From Rhipidocladum racemiflorum (lineage: Eukaryota; Streptophyta; Magnoliopsida; Poales; Poaceae), in contig CM070581.1 of assembly GCA_036346355.1 (NCBI GenBank), positions 49,557,849 to 49,621,848 of the forward strand: a stretch of DNA of 64,000 nt, in the 5' to 3' direction. Position numbers and translations under genes: made by a program. Below the pieces are notes generated by a model, which saw only the letters and a program-made list of their open reading frames with translations, did no database searches and was not told the origin of the DNA. Positions 22,364 to 34,900 of the stretch are shown in pieces. Numbering within the stretch: position 1 is the first letter of the stretch; each line of letters starts with the position of its first letter.

Positions 22364-25030
22364 AAGATAGTACGAATGGTATAGCACTGCAATGTACTAC
22401 TAGCTTGAGTCAAGACGAACGTGGATGTGTTGGTGAAATGAAGCGTACCTACATATGCTTGACTCTTTGGCTTGATTCCACTGCACATTTATCGCGATAG
22501 AAATGTAAAGCTGAGTTGATCTTTAGTGCTCTTAAGAGGTGTATTCGGACTGTATGACCAACATGATGAAGTAATGGTGTGGTTCCTTATGTATTTAGTT
22601 GAATCTGCAGGAGTCTAGCTTGAAATGTGAACTTTTTCTGTCTCTTTTTCGCCCTATTTTCCCCCCCTAAAGATGCGTCATGCACATTCTGAATGTTGTC
22701 TGCTGCCCGCGGCTGCAATCTCTCCCTGATCATCCCTGACGATAAAAGCCCAGTAGCATTCTTTTTTCTTTTTAGGGGAAGCCCGATGGCATTCCGTCAG
22801 CATGAAAGAGGCAAGGAATAAAATTCAAGTCTCATGACAAAGGGAGGCGTATTGTAACGGGCTGTTTATTGATAAGTTGCATGAATTTTCTTTCAATTTC
22901 AATCACTTTTCTGAGCCATAGGATTTGCATCCGATAGTTACCATATTTTATCCCACCCCTTAGCTCTGCAAAATACAAAAACAAATGCAAAAATAAAATT
23001 TTCTAACTAGACAAAAATAAAGTAAGCCTAATTGTACCCCTACAAAATTAAAAAAAAAATCTAACCTAGACAAAATAAAGTAAATCTAAGTAAACCTTAC
23101 AAATATAAAAGCAAATAGAACTAAAAATTTCAGTAGAATGATAGCAAAAAATCAGTAGAATGTTTACTCTTGTACAATTTTAGGTGACAGAGAGAAAAAC
23201 TTCAGGCAACTAACAATTAGCAAAAATGTATTGTAATGGGAATGTCTACTCGTCATTCAAATATTTTTTTTAAAAAAAAAATAGTCATCTCCCCTTCCCT
23301 GCCCTTCTTCCCCGTCTCCAGTGGATACCACTGACGGATCTACCACCACCTCCCTCTGTCTCCTAGTAATATCTTATTCTTGTCATCCTTGCTGCCCTCC
23401 ACCGCCCTCCCCCAAACTCACAACCGGTGGCACCCCCGCGGCCACCGCCACTAACCGTCAGTCCTCCTGTCACCTTAACCTTCCTCTAAATTCAGGTCTC
23501 GATGAACCCCAAGCACTAAGTGAGGTGAAACCCGACTTTAAAGAAACTCATCGGAGTCTTCTTGGAGACGAAGACAGAGTTAGAGATGGACGGACACACG
23601 AATAAATTTAAAAGTTAGAATTTGACTAATATAAAAAAAATCATTAACAGATTTCTAGCAATTCAGTATCGTCCTATCAAAAAGTTAGAATTTGACTAAT
23701 ATATAAAAAAAATCATTAACAGATTTCTAGCAATTCAGTATCGTCCTATCACGCTGATGCGCCGGCCAAACCCGACCCATGACAAGGGCGTAGCTAGCTT
23801 GTTTTTCCTACGAGGTTTGCTGGCTAGGCCATTACTACACTGCAGGTTATTCTCTTCTCGCGGGCCGGCTGGCTGGCTCGACTCTGGTTGCTTACGTCCA
23901 CATGGCTGTTGGGCCGTGGGCCGTGGGTGGTGCTGGCAGGAAGCTTCGTTTGGATTTCCTGTGTACGTACGTACGGCAACCAAATAACAACGGCTATTGA
24001 ATTTTTTTGGCTTTAATTTCTTCTTTATGATCTCGTGTGCTCCAAAACACAAGAGTTGGATTTCAATTCTAGTCGAGTTCGAATTGGAGCTTCGATTCCA
24101 TAGACACCCAGTTCAATTATGTGTAAAAACCTACCTATTTGTTACCTAAAATAAATTAAAACATTAGTATCATCTGTTTTTTTTTCGTTAAAGGACCAAT
24201 AGGACCAACTCAAAGTTTACGTTGCTAGACCTGAAAGGTACCAAAACCCAACCCTAGTATCAATCACAACTCAAATCGTCACCTCAACCATAATAATACA
24301 TGGTAAACCGTGACAATAAGACCGATGATACATGACAATATATCTCACAGACAAATAGATCATGATAAATCATTAAATTCTATTAGCAGTGCATAATACT
24401 ACGATTTCTTTCATCATCATTTCAAAAATGCCAAATACAAAAAACCTTATCTATTTCCACATTTTTGTGCAATGAATAATTTAGGAGAATACTTAAATCA
24501 GCATATGTGTGTTATAAGACCCAAATTATAAATTAAAAACACTTAAACACTAACCCAGCTTCACGCACGTATCATGCCATTAATCACATCCTTAATATAA
24601 TAATTAAGGAATATATACACACATATACAATTATTACAAAAGCATTTAGATGTATCAACAATCAGTAGACCTTTATTCACATGCAGATAATTGACAAACA
24701 GTAAAAATAGCCATTCCCAAATACATTCATACTAGTAGTAATATAACAAGCAACAATTAACTTTACAACCCAGTTCTTATACAAAGTTACATCACAATTC
24801 CTCGGTAATCCCAAACTTGCATTACAATTCAGTCCAAAATATTCTCAACTATATAGACACACACACAATTTCAGCATAAACAAAATATATTATCACAGCC
24901 ACATAGTTAAACATCCAACTTAACATCTCTAATCAGGACACCAAATCCATTCGGTTCCATTAATAATATACAAGGGTGAACACAAAAAAACATATTTTTA
25001 GTATAATCTACATAGATAAGGCTTCAAGAT
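22364..25030. other. gene-poor AT-rich intergenic DNA
   Basis: After the VAMP stop there is a probable 3' UTR (to about 22650). The rest is AT-rich and contains no coding frame with recognisable motifs. A small pyrimidine-rich patch lies at 23290-23480 and a GTAC-repeat patch near 23960-23975. Apart from the 70 bp tandem duplication at 23610-23751 I see nothing specific. Confidence 0.6.
23610..23751. repeat. tandem duplication, 70 bp period
   Basis: The segment from AAAAGTTAGAATTTGACTAA to CAGTATCGTCCTATCA is present twice in a row, starting at about 23610 and 23680. The second copy has two extra bases (ATATAT for ATAT). The copies are otherwise nearly identical, so the duplication is recent. 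Confidence 0.93.
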
Positions 25031-25724
25031 AGAAATTTGTCAAGGGCGAAACTCAATCTCTCATACAAGCATTCCATATACACCCACTCTTTGATTACAC
25101 ATCGATCAAATCATTTTGTTGATCCACAATATTTATTGACCCAACCACAAACCTTAAGGGAACTCAACTCTCAACTTCTCAAACTCGGGCATGCAAAAAT
25201 ACTTCAAAAAACTCTCAAGATGTACATCTTCCACAGAGGAAGATGAATGCAGGGGTATCTTCACAAAAAAAAACAAGCGATCAACCATCCCCTTTTCTGG
25301 TAAAGCCTTAACACCAAAATCCACACGACTTAAGTTTTACATCAAGAGAACTTCAATAACCTGTTTTGAACTCAGAGAATGACAAACACAAGAACAATAC
25401 CTTACTTTTCTCTACAAAACAACCAATCCAAAAGGAATCATCACTAATCTCTTTCTCTTTGTCTCCAAACGTCGACGATAAAAGAAATCATCCTTCTCTA
25501 CTCACTCTCAAATTATGTCGCAAAAGACGACAACTCTCACCTCGAGTGGTTCCTAGATCTCAAGCGATGGCTCTATTTGGCTATACCCAGAATCAAGGCC
25601 CTTAACACGGCCAAAAGAATGAGACCGAAAACCTTTCGGCCTAACCAACACACATAAACATACTGATTCAAATAATTATTTCATAAACAAAGCAATACGC
25701 ATCAACAATTTTAGCATTCATCAT

Positions 25725-28700
25725 TGTAACACCCCAAAATTTTGCTTTTCCTAAATCTATGTGTGATTTGGCACGTTGGTGAATTTTTGGAATTTTCTGG
25801 AATTTCTTTGGATTTATTTGGAATTTATTTGAATTTATTCCATTTTCAAATAATTAAAGAATTAAACTTTGCAAATAAAATTTTGTTGGAAATATTTTAT
25901 TTGAGTCCAAAATGATCCAAAATATTTTCCAGAATTTTTCTGGAATTTTTCTGAGTCTTTTGCTATTTTTAATGAATTAAATGAATTACTGGGAATTATT
26001 TTAATTATTAAATCGCTGGAAAATGCGAGTGGGTTTGTACTATTCATCCGACCGAGCCCGAGTCAGACTCGAGTTCGAGTCCGACCCGAGCCAGCCGACT
26101 CGACCGAACCACGTTCGAACCCAAACCCACGGGGACCGTCGGATCGAGATCCAACGGTCATGATCGACCACTCGACCCGAGCCGCGAAACCGACCGGACC
26201 GGTCGCGCCCGTCGATCGTGGGCCGCTGATCGTGCCACGTGGACGGTTCTCCGTCATCGCCCCCGCCGAGTCCGGCCGGATTCCTCCGCCGCCAGAGCCG
26301 TGGTCCCGCTAGGGTTCCGGTTTGTCGCCGCATCCCGAGGGTATTTAATGCGTGAGACATTGCCCGAGGTTGCCCTCTTCCGCGGCGCACTGCGTTCAAG
26401 CCATCTCGCCGAGCCGTCGCCGCTTGCCGTCTGAGCTCGCCGGAGTTGGAATCTGTTCGCCATTGCAACGCCGATTCCGCCGCCGTCCGCCGTTCTCCGC
26501 CGCCGTTGAGCCCAGTTCCGGAACAGCCAGGTCAAGCCGCGTCGGTGAGGACCTTTCACCTCGCCGGAGCACGCACCAAACGCCGTTCGTGTGGTCGTTG
26601 CCCCGCCACGGCAGCTGCAACTCCGCCGTGAAGCCATCGCCGACCCCGAGCTCCACCAACCGTCCGATCAAGATCCAAAGGCCCACATCGCACCACGTCA
26701 CCCTCGGTGAGTTCTCCATTGAAAATCCTAGATCTAATCTCAACCGTTGGATCTAGATCCAACAGCTTAGGTCGTGCCACGAGCAGAATCGCACTGTGCT
26801 AGATTGGATCTCGACCGTTAGATCAAGATCCAACGGCCCAGATCAACCCGCGGCGCCCCAAGCACATGAGGCCCAAATCCAATCCTAGCCGCCGGATTTC
26901 AAACCAATGGCCACGATCGTGCCACGCGGTCCAGGTAGTCGAACCGCCGCGCCACGCGCGCAGGCGTGGAGTCATCGACACGCCGCCCGCTGCGTGTCGG
27001 CCGATCGCGACCGCGGACGTCACCCATGACGTCATCGGTGGGACTCCACCTGTCGCCATTGTGGCCGAGCCCGCCGACGTCGGCGATGGCGTCACCCGAG
27101 GGGCCCACATATCGGCGACACGTGAACCATGGACCAGGTCCACTGTGAGACCCGAGCCGGCGTGGACCGAGTCTATGGATCTACCGACGCCACCGCCCAA
27201 TTAGAGGTCGACACGTGTCCATGCCGACGCAATAATTAATTTCCGAAAAAGAAAATGATTTATTAATTCGTAATAATGATTTCAGATTTTGATTCAAACT
27301 TCAAACGCTTATAACTTTTGCGTTTCAACTCCGATTTGAGTGATTCAAATTTCTAAATTTGTATAAAATTGAGACCTACCTAAATATAAATTTTATTTAA
27401 TTTTTGGAGTAAAGTTTTTCTCTGTAAAATTATTTAATTGATTATTTAAATTTTCAATAATCATAACTTTTGCATTTTAACTCCAAATTTGACGATTCCA
27501 GTTTCTAAAAATTCATAAAATTATGTTCTCTCTGGTTATAGATTTTATTTGGATGTTTGGACACTTTTTGCCTATTGTTTATTAGTGTATTTGCTATTTG
27601 CACGCTTTACGAGTAGACGTTGAAGTGCCGGAAGGATTCGATGGAGAAGTATTGACTCAGGATCCAACTCAAGACCAAGAACAAGTACTTTTTGAAGGCA
27701 AGTTGTGCTTTGACCATGTTGATCCTATTTCGAAATCTATTTTGATTTAAACTATTGCATGCTAGTTCAATTAGAAAAATACTTTATTTAAATATGGGGG
27801 TTAGATAAATACCAATTTGCTGTATGACACCTTGATTACTTAAGTATGTGCCATGACCCTTGTCACCCTAGTTGTGGTTTACTAGTTGGACATTATTAAC
27901 TTGCCAACATGGGTTTAGACCGTTGTAGTAAACTGCTTAGACCTGCTACGTGCTCATGACATGATTTTGGACAAACAAATGTTAATATTGACTTAATCAT
28001 ATATTGAACCTGTTTTGGAAAGGTATCATGTGATGTTGATGGCACGTGGTGCATGGTAATCAACTAGGGTTTGATAAATAGTTTTCGACCGGGGCATGTG
28101 GCAAGAATAATCAGGTGGGCCAGTTGTGGCATTGGGGATGTTGATTTGGTTCTTCGGGTAGTCTTGCCCTGGTCACCCTAAGGACTTAACCTTGCAAGCC
28201 TTTGAACTGGGTCTAACGTGCAACCACATGTCTGTAATGGGACGGACCTAGTTGACTAAGTTGCTAATAACGCACTGTGGGACCTCGGGAGGTCAACTAC
28301 ACCCTTTGTGTAAGTTGTACGGGGGGCGTCTGGGCCGAGGCCAGTACCCATCTAACGGTTGATTGGCCTAAACTTCGCCTTAGCTAAGGGAAGGGTTAGT
28401 GTGCAATAACCTGAGGACCACTTGTATTGTTAGAAGTTTCGAAAGACTTTGTTACTGAACTCGCCTTTGTGGTGTTTGACTGTATCTTGTGGGTAAAGTG
28501 CATAACCTCTGCAGAGTATAGAATCTATTCGAATAGCCGTGTCCGCGGTATTGGACATCGCTCGGGAATTACAGTCAAGGGGTAGATTTTCTGAAAATAA
28601 CTTGGATTTGAAAGGTTGGGTTGGATTAATAATGATGTTGATGGAAATGTGGATTAGGATGGGAAAGATGTTTACTAAACTTCTTGAAAAGTTATTTATG

Positions 28701-29223
28701 CTTTACTTGTTTCTACTGCTTTCGAATCTACTTATACTACTTGTCAAATGCCGTTTACTGCAAATATACCTTGAACTATTCCTTTGTACCAAGCCATGCA
28801 TATAGTATATTAGCCTGCATTCTGTGCATGACTTGCTGAGTACCAAGTACTCACCCTTGCCACCCTACAACACCAGTTGAGGAGGAGACCACACCAGCTT
28901 TGGAGGAGGAGCTCCAAGAGGATCCGTCTACTTAGGGAGCGAGCCCAGTCAGTTGCCTGTGGTATACTGGATGGCGCCACGAAGTTATTTGATTTTCCGC
29001 TGCTACTATTTCTCTCTTAATAAGTTTCGCCCTGCGAGGCGTACATTTGTGACTTGACCATAAGGTCGAGTAACCAGTTTGGTGATTTAAATAAAAGTAC
29101 TTTATTAGTATCGATTGGTATGATTGTGATATTTACCAATGTTAAGACTGTGTGCACTAGCGCGTTCCTGGACTAGTGCTGAATACACAGAGGGTCCGGA
29201 TTTGCAAATTCGGGGTCCCGACA
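25725..29223 (+). repeat. 5' LTR (3499 bp)
   Basis: Terminal dinucleotides are TG and CA. The pairing copy is 34901-38367 (3467 bp). The two differ by scattered substitutions and many 1-3 base indels, especially in the CpG-rich zone (26040-27230) and around 28100-28600. The LTR contains near-palindromic motifs at 26744-26765 and 26815-26836 and the GAGTACCAAGTACTCA hairpin near 28837. Confidence 0.96.
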
Positions 29224-29227
29224 GAGG

Positions 29228-29240
29228 TGGTATCAGAGCC
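29228..29240 (+). promoter_or_regulatory. tRNA-Met primer-binding site
   Basis: TGGTATCAGAGCC lies four bases inside the 5' LTR. It is complementary to the 3' end of plant initiator tRNA-Met, as in most plant gypsy and copia elements. Confidence 0.93.
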
Positions 29241-29440
29241 ATAGTTGACCGTAGGCTCAACCCTAAGCTAGAATGGTCGTAGTGAGGATAAAACCTATTT
29301 TCTAAAGCTAAAAGTTTGTCAAGACAAGAAATGACATCTCGACTTATCCCCTTCTCTCTTTTCTTGTCTCTTGCTGAATTTTTCCTTACCTTGTCACGAT
29401 TTGAAAATTTCGAGTTCTTACGCGAGCACTCTTGTGACAG

Positions 29441-30209
29441 ATGGAGGGAGAGTTCAACTACGTTGATCTGGGGGTTGGTCATGCCGCAGAACTTTGGCAT
29501 ATGCTACAGACTCTCGGAGATTTTGAGAAGCCGCAATACCAAGTGGGAGTGATCAGACAAGCAGGATTGATCAAGGCTTGTGACGTGAAGATTGAGGTAC
29601 CTGCTAGGAAGAAGGGCCCAGGCAATCGCCCGATACACTGCACTGCCAGGAGATCTACAATGCAGATGGGTATCCAAGAAGTATCACGACGAGCAATGCG
29701 GCACATTACCCGTATGTACGCCAGAGAGTTGGAGAGCACGGTGTTCCGTTATCACCCGCGCAGCAATAACCTTCTTGACCCGAAGGCGATTCAGGATGAG
29801 GATGCCATGGTTACACAGTTGGCACGACTTGTTGTCGCCCAGGAGGATGTACTCGATGATACAAGCAAAGAGCTACTGAAGGCCCGCAAGGAGATCACAA
29901 CAGAGAATAACAGATGGCGGGAAGCTCAAGAGTATGTGTCACACCTTCTGCGAAGGATTGACGAGTTGGAGATGGCTTTGTACGGACCAGAACCAGAGCC
30001 AAGATCGAGCTACACGAATCGATCCGGAGGAGTCGATCTCGATGAGGACATCGCTTCTTCGACTACCACAGATGACACAGCTTGCCGGACATGGCAATCG
30101 CTTTCGCGCCTATGCCGCAAAGATCCGTACCCAGGCCGTGGAGGTTTTCTCGATGAGTGAGCGTAGGTTCTATAGTGAGACTCCTTCGCCGAGTCGCGTC
30201 ATAGAGTAA
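29441..30209 (+). pseudogene. extra reading frame upstream of gag (orf0-like), one frameshift
   Basis: An ATG at 29441 opens a frame of about 240 codons (MEGEFNYVDLGVGHAAELW...). The middle is rich in Glu, Lys, Arg and Leu (LARLVVAQEDVLDDTSKEL, then KARKEITTENNRWREAQEY) and looks coiled coil. It is followed by an acidic Ser/Thr stretch (GGVDLDEDIASSTTT). A frameshift near 30060-30070 moves the last part (VFSMSERRFYSETPSPSRVIE) into another frame, ending at a stop at 30207-30209. A second copy in the same position exists at 2274-3049. There is no protease, zinc-finger or RT motif. About 230 bp of AT-rich DNA separates it from gag. An orf0 upstream of gag has, as I recall, been reported for some rice gypsy families. 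Its function is unknown. Confidence 0.7.
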
Positions 30210-30442
30210 AGAGTCACCCTTTAGGCGTTAGACTCCAGTGTTAGTTCGATTTGGATTTTCATTGTTTGCTGAGTGTGCAGTATGTGTTGCAAGGCCCTTA
30301 GGCATTGTAAGCAACCATACCAAGTTATTAATATCAATAATAAAGTTGGACCTTAAAGTACACCTTTCGCCCCGCATAAGTTCCATATTACTTGTCTATT
30401 CTTGTTTCCCTCTCATCTCTAAAACTTAGAGCAAATCGACAG

Positions 30443-31435
30443 ATGGTGAACACCCGCGGAAACTTTGGAAGCAATGGAAGTGGTTCTCGCCACAGAAACC
30501 CCAATGATGGAGCACCGGCACCGCCATTGATATGCAGAATTTTGGAGCATTTCTTGTCGCTCAGACTCGCTTGATGCATGCTATGATGCAACAAATGCAA
30601 CACGCCACCGCCAGGCCATCGCTAATCAAGTTAATCAAGGACAACGCCGTAATACAAGACTGCCGAGTTCATGAGGACTCACCCACCCACTTTCTCTGGG
30701 AATGCCAATCCATTGGAGGCCGATGATTGGTTAAGGTCAATCGAGAGGAAGCTACACATTGCTCAATGCATAGGAAATGAGAAGGTACTCTACGCTTCTC
30801 ATCGCTTGGAAGGAAACAATTGAATGGTGGGAGAATTTCGTACACGCAAGAGAACCCTCAAGATATCACTTGGGAAGAGTTCACACCGCATTCCGCCAAG
30901 ATCACGTGCCTGAAGGAATCATGGATCTCAAGAAGGAGGAGTTCAGAGCATCAAGCAAGGTAATCACCAAGGTCGACTACCTGAACAAGTTCACACAAAT
31001 AGCACACTACGCACCGAGGATGTAGCGACAGATAAAGCCAGGCATACCTCGCTTCATGAAGGGACTTAACTCAGATTGCAAGTAGGATTGATCACCCACA
31101 CCTTTCCAGATTTCCAAGAATTGGTGAATAAGGCGCTTATTCTTGAGGACAAGCGCAAGGAACTGGATGAGAACAGAAGCGCAGAATGCAACAAACAGGA
31201 TCACGCCAGGAACGCAATGGCGTCGAGAGTTGCACCAAATCAATTTTTCAGATTCCAGCCACATGCTACAAGGACACCGTCACCAAAGACCAAGACCCGC
31301 CAACCGTAACTACTGCACCCACTTCGCTAGAAACGCTTACTCCGTGCAACAAGAAGGAACAAGAAGACGCCGCTACAATCGCAACGAGCTAGGACACTTT
31401 GCCAACAGCTTGTCCAAAGAAGACAGCGAGGAGTG
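30443..31435 (+). pseudogene. gag: gypsy gag remnant
   Basis: The ATG at 30443 (MVNTRGNFGSNGSGSRHRNP) begins gag. The product continues over several frames: LICRILEHFLSLR / LMHAMMQQMQHA, HEDSPTHFLWECQSIGG, RRYSTLLIAWKETIEWWENF, HVPEGIMDLKKEEFRAS, and THTFPDFQELVNKALILEDK. The knuckle region near 31367-31420 reads RRYNRNELGHFANS, then LS. The His is present, but Arg replaces the first two zinc-binding Cys and the last Cys is lost by an insertion. At least five frame changes are needed, so no Gag can be made. Confidence 0.82.
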
Positions 31436-31589
31436 ACCCCGGCCGCTTCAATCTAGGAACCAACCCGGCTAGGACGCTTAGCACCAGAGCCACACCCAGG
31501 TGTGGTGAGAGGCCGAGTCAACCATGTCACCGCAGATGCACTGCGCAGAATGCTACGGACGTCGTCGGGTAAGTTACTTGTTAACTCGG

Positions 31590-34500
31590 ATACACTGCAA
31601 CAGCTTTGTTTGATTCTCGAGCTTCAGATTCGCTTGTTTCGCAAGGCTTTGCTACTAGAAATGATTTGAGGATTGCAAGACTTAGATGCATGCTTTTAGT
31701 TCAAACCCCTGGTTCGAACTCCGAACGAAAGTAGGATGTTCCGGGTGAGAATACTAATAGATGGAATAGAGTTCCTAGCAAACCTTATTATTTTGGAAAC
31801 CTGCACCTTAGACGTCATATTGGGAATGGATTGGTTATCCAAGCACAAGGCCGTATTGGATTGTGGACGAAGGACTATCTCGATTGAGAGCCCGTGTGGA
31901 AAGAAAGTGGAATTTCAAGCTACTGCCAGTTAGAGAAGGACAGCTTGATGGTTAACACCAAGGCAATCAAGATAGAGGATGTCTCAAGAGTGAATGAGTA
32001 CCCAGATGTTTTTCCCGAAGATCTACCTAGTATGCCGCCAGACAGGACATAGAGTTTGTGATAGAGCTTGTACTGCACAAAGACCGATAGCAAAGAGACC
32101 CTATCGGATGTCCACCGAGGAGTTGGTAGAGATGAAGAAACAGCTTAGAAGAGTTAATGGAGAAAGGATTTATCGAGGCCAGGCACAAATGCCGTGGGGA
32201 GCACCGATTCTGTTTGTTAAGAAAAAGGACGGGAGTTTTAGGATGTGCATCGACTACCGTGCACTCAATGAAGTCACCGTGAAGAATAAGTATCCGCTAC
32301 CCAGATTGATGATTTGTTTGATCACCGAGAGGAGCCGGAGTTTTCTCCAAGATTGATCTGAGATCGGATACCATCGCTGAAGATCCGATTAGAAGATATC
32401 CCGAAGATCGCATTCTCGCCAAGATATGGACATTACGAGTTTACGCTATGTCCTTTGGATCGACAAATGCGCCAAAGATATTTCATGAATATGATGAATA
32501 AGGTGTTCATGGAATATTTGGACAAGTTTGTCGTCGTGTTCATAGACGATATCCTAATCTACTCCAAAACGGAGGATGAACATGCCGAACACTTAAGGCG
32601 AGTTTTGGAAAAGCTGAGGGAACAGCAACTCTTCGCCAAGTTCAGTATGTGTGTTTTTTGGAAGGACAAGGTGGAGTTTCTTGGTCATGTAATGACCGCA
32701 TGAAGGAGTCACCGTAGATCCAAGCAAAGTAGAAGCTGTGTTACATTGGGAGCACCAAGATCGTGACCCAGTTCGGAGTTTCCTTGGAATGGCAGGATAC
32801 TACCGCCGTTTCATTGAAGGCTTTTCGACAATTGCGAAACCTCTTACGCAATTGTTGAAAAGGAGAAGAAGTTTGCATGGACGCTTAATGTGAGAAAGGA
32901 TTTCAGAGTCAAGAAGCGATTGACATCAAGACCGGTGTTAGTTCTACCGATGTTGCTCAAGGCTTTGATATTTATTGTGACGCATCGCGCCAAGGACTTG
33001 GATGTGTCGATGCGAATGGAAAGGTCGCCGCTATGCATCAAGGCAGTTGAGGCCGCATGAGGAGAATTATCCGACACATGACCTAGAGTTAGCTGCCGTA
33101 GTGCATGCCTTGAAGATATGGCGTCACTATCTGATTGGAAACAGATGTGAAGTGTATACGGATCATAAGAGCCTTAAGTACATATTCACCCAAATGATCT
33201 GAATATGAGGCAGAGGAGATGGTTAGAGTTGATCAAGGACTACAATGTTGGGATCCATTACCATCCCGGGAAGGCCAACGTAGTAGCCGATGCTCTGAGT
33301 CGGAAAAGCCATACCGTGAGTATGTTGCTAGCCACAAGTCAGGATGAGTTATGTGAGGATTTTCAGAAAATGAAAATTGAGGTTGTACCTAGCGGATTCT
33401 TGACCGCATTGGAAGTAAAGCCTACTCTAGAGGACCAGATCCGAGAAGGACAGAAGGATGATGACAAGATCCGCAGGATTAAGTCCATCAAGGAAGAAGG
33501 CAAGGCAGAGGATTTCAAGTTGGATGAGCAAGGCACGTTATGGATGAAGGATCGGATTTGTGTGCCCAACAAGAAGGAATTAAAGCAACTGATTTTGGAA
33601 GAAGCCCATGACTCCAAGTACTCAATTCATCCTGGAAGCGCCAAGATGTATCAGGATCTGAAGGAGAGATTCTGGTGGCCGTGCATGAAGCGTGAAGTTG
33701 CCGAGCATGTTGCATTGTGCGATGTATGCCAGAGAGTCAAGGCAATGCATCAGAGACCAGCAGGATTGCTACAAATGACCTAAAATACCTGAGTGGAAGT
33801 GGGAGGAAATCGAATAGATTTCATTACGGGTTGCCTAAGACTCAAGGAGGTTATGACTCCAAATGCGTTATAGTCGATCGCGTGACCAAAGTAGCCCATA
33901 TTATCCACGTGAAGACCACCTAATCGGGAGATAAGTAAGCAGAGTAGTACATGATCAGATCGTCTGTTTGCACGGAGTGCCAAAGAGGATTGTATCGCAT
34001 GCAGGTACCCAATTTACCTCAAGGTTCTCGGAATAAGTTGCATGAAGCCATGGGAACCCGCTTGAACTTCAAGATGTACCTATCATCCATGCATTGGATG
34101 GACAGACCGAAAGAGTCAACCAGATTCTGGAGGATATGTTAAGAGCTTGTGCATTGGCTTATGCTACCTCTTGGGATAAGAGTTTGCCGTATGCCGAGTT
34201 CAGTTACAACAATAGTTACCAGGCTAGTTTACAGATGTCACCTTTTGAGGCACTGTATGGTCGACCCTGTCGGACACCATTGAATTGGAATGAGACAGGT
34301 GAACGATGTGTCTTTGGGCCAGATATTCTTCAAGAAGCTGAAGAGCAGATTGCCATGATTAGGGAAAGGTTGAAGATAGCCCAATCACGACAGAAGAGTT
34401 ATGCTGACAATCGTCGCTGGGACTTGAGTTTTGAACCAGAAGATTTTGTATGCCTCAGAGTTACGCCTCTCAGGGGAGTTAAGAGGTTCCATGACAAAGG

Positions 34501-34858
34501 AAAACTTGCACCCCGTTATGTTGGACCATTTAAGATTTTGAGCCGCAGAGGCGAAGTTGCTTATCAGCTGGAGTTGCCACAGTCGTTAGCAGGAGTACAT
34601 GACGTATTCCATGTGTCCCAGTTAAAGAAGTGTCTCCGAGTACCTGAGGAACAGACACCGCTAGAGTCAATTGAGTTGCAAGAGGATTTGACTTACAAGG
34701 AGCATCCCGCAAAGATTTTGGACACTATGGATCGAGAGACCAGAAATAAGTCAACCCGTTTCTGTAGAGTACAGTGGAGCAACCACACGGAAAGCGAAGC
34801 GACATGGGAGCGCGAAGAGGATTTGAGGAAAGAGTTTCCAAACCTATTCCTTAGTTAG
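31590..34858 (+). pseudogene. pol: gypsy pol remnant: protease, RT, RNase H, integrase, chromodomain
   Basis: Protease: active site near 31610-31640 reads Phe-Asp-Ser-Arg-Ala-Ser, where Gly is expected before Ala, followed by DVILGMDWLSKHKAVLDCG. RT: PYRMSTEELVEMKKQL, KKKDGSFRMCIDYRALNEV (near 32220-32280) and the catalytic VVFIDDILIYSK (near 32535-32570). RNase H: GCVDANGKVAA-type region with NYPTHDLELAAVVHALKIW and YTDHKSLKYIFTQ (33060-33200). Integrase: zinc-binding HPGSAKMYQDLKERFWWP...LCDVCQRV (33625-33735), a shifted core, then MDGQTERVNQILEDMLRAC (34094 on). C-terminus: VFHVSQLKKCLRVPEE and a chromodomain (WSNHTESEATWEREEDLRKE, to 34858). Frameshifts at about 32150, 32350, 32700, 33050, 33200, 33790 and 34090 break it. 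The last 254 codons are open. Confidence 0.92.
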
Positions 34859-34883
34859 CCCTGAATCTCGGGGACGAGATTCT

Positions 34884-34900
34884 ATTAAGGGGGGGAGGTT
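34884..34900 (+). promoter_or_regulatory. polypurine tract
   Basis: A run of purines (AAGGGGGGGAGG) ends just before the 3' LTR at 34901. It is the expected plus-strand DNA primer site for reverse transcription and confirms element orientation. Confidence 0.85.

Noticed and set aside
29228..29240. tRNA-like match TGGTATCAGAGCC considered as a tRNA gene
   Set aside because: It is only the 3'-end complement, located directly after an LTR, so it is a primer-binding site.
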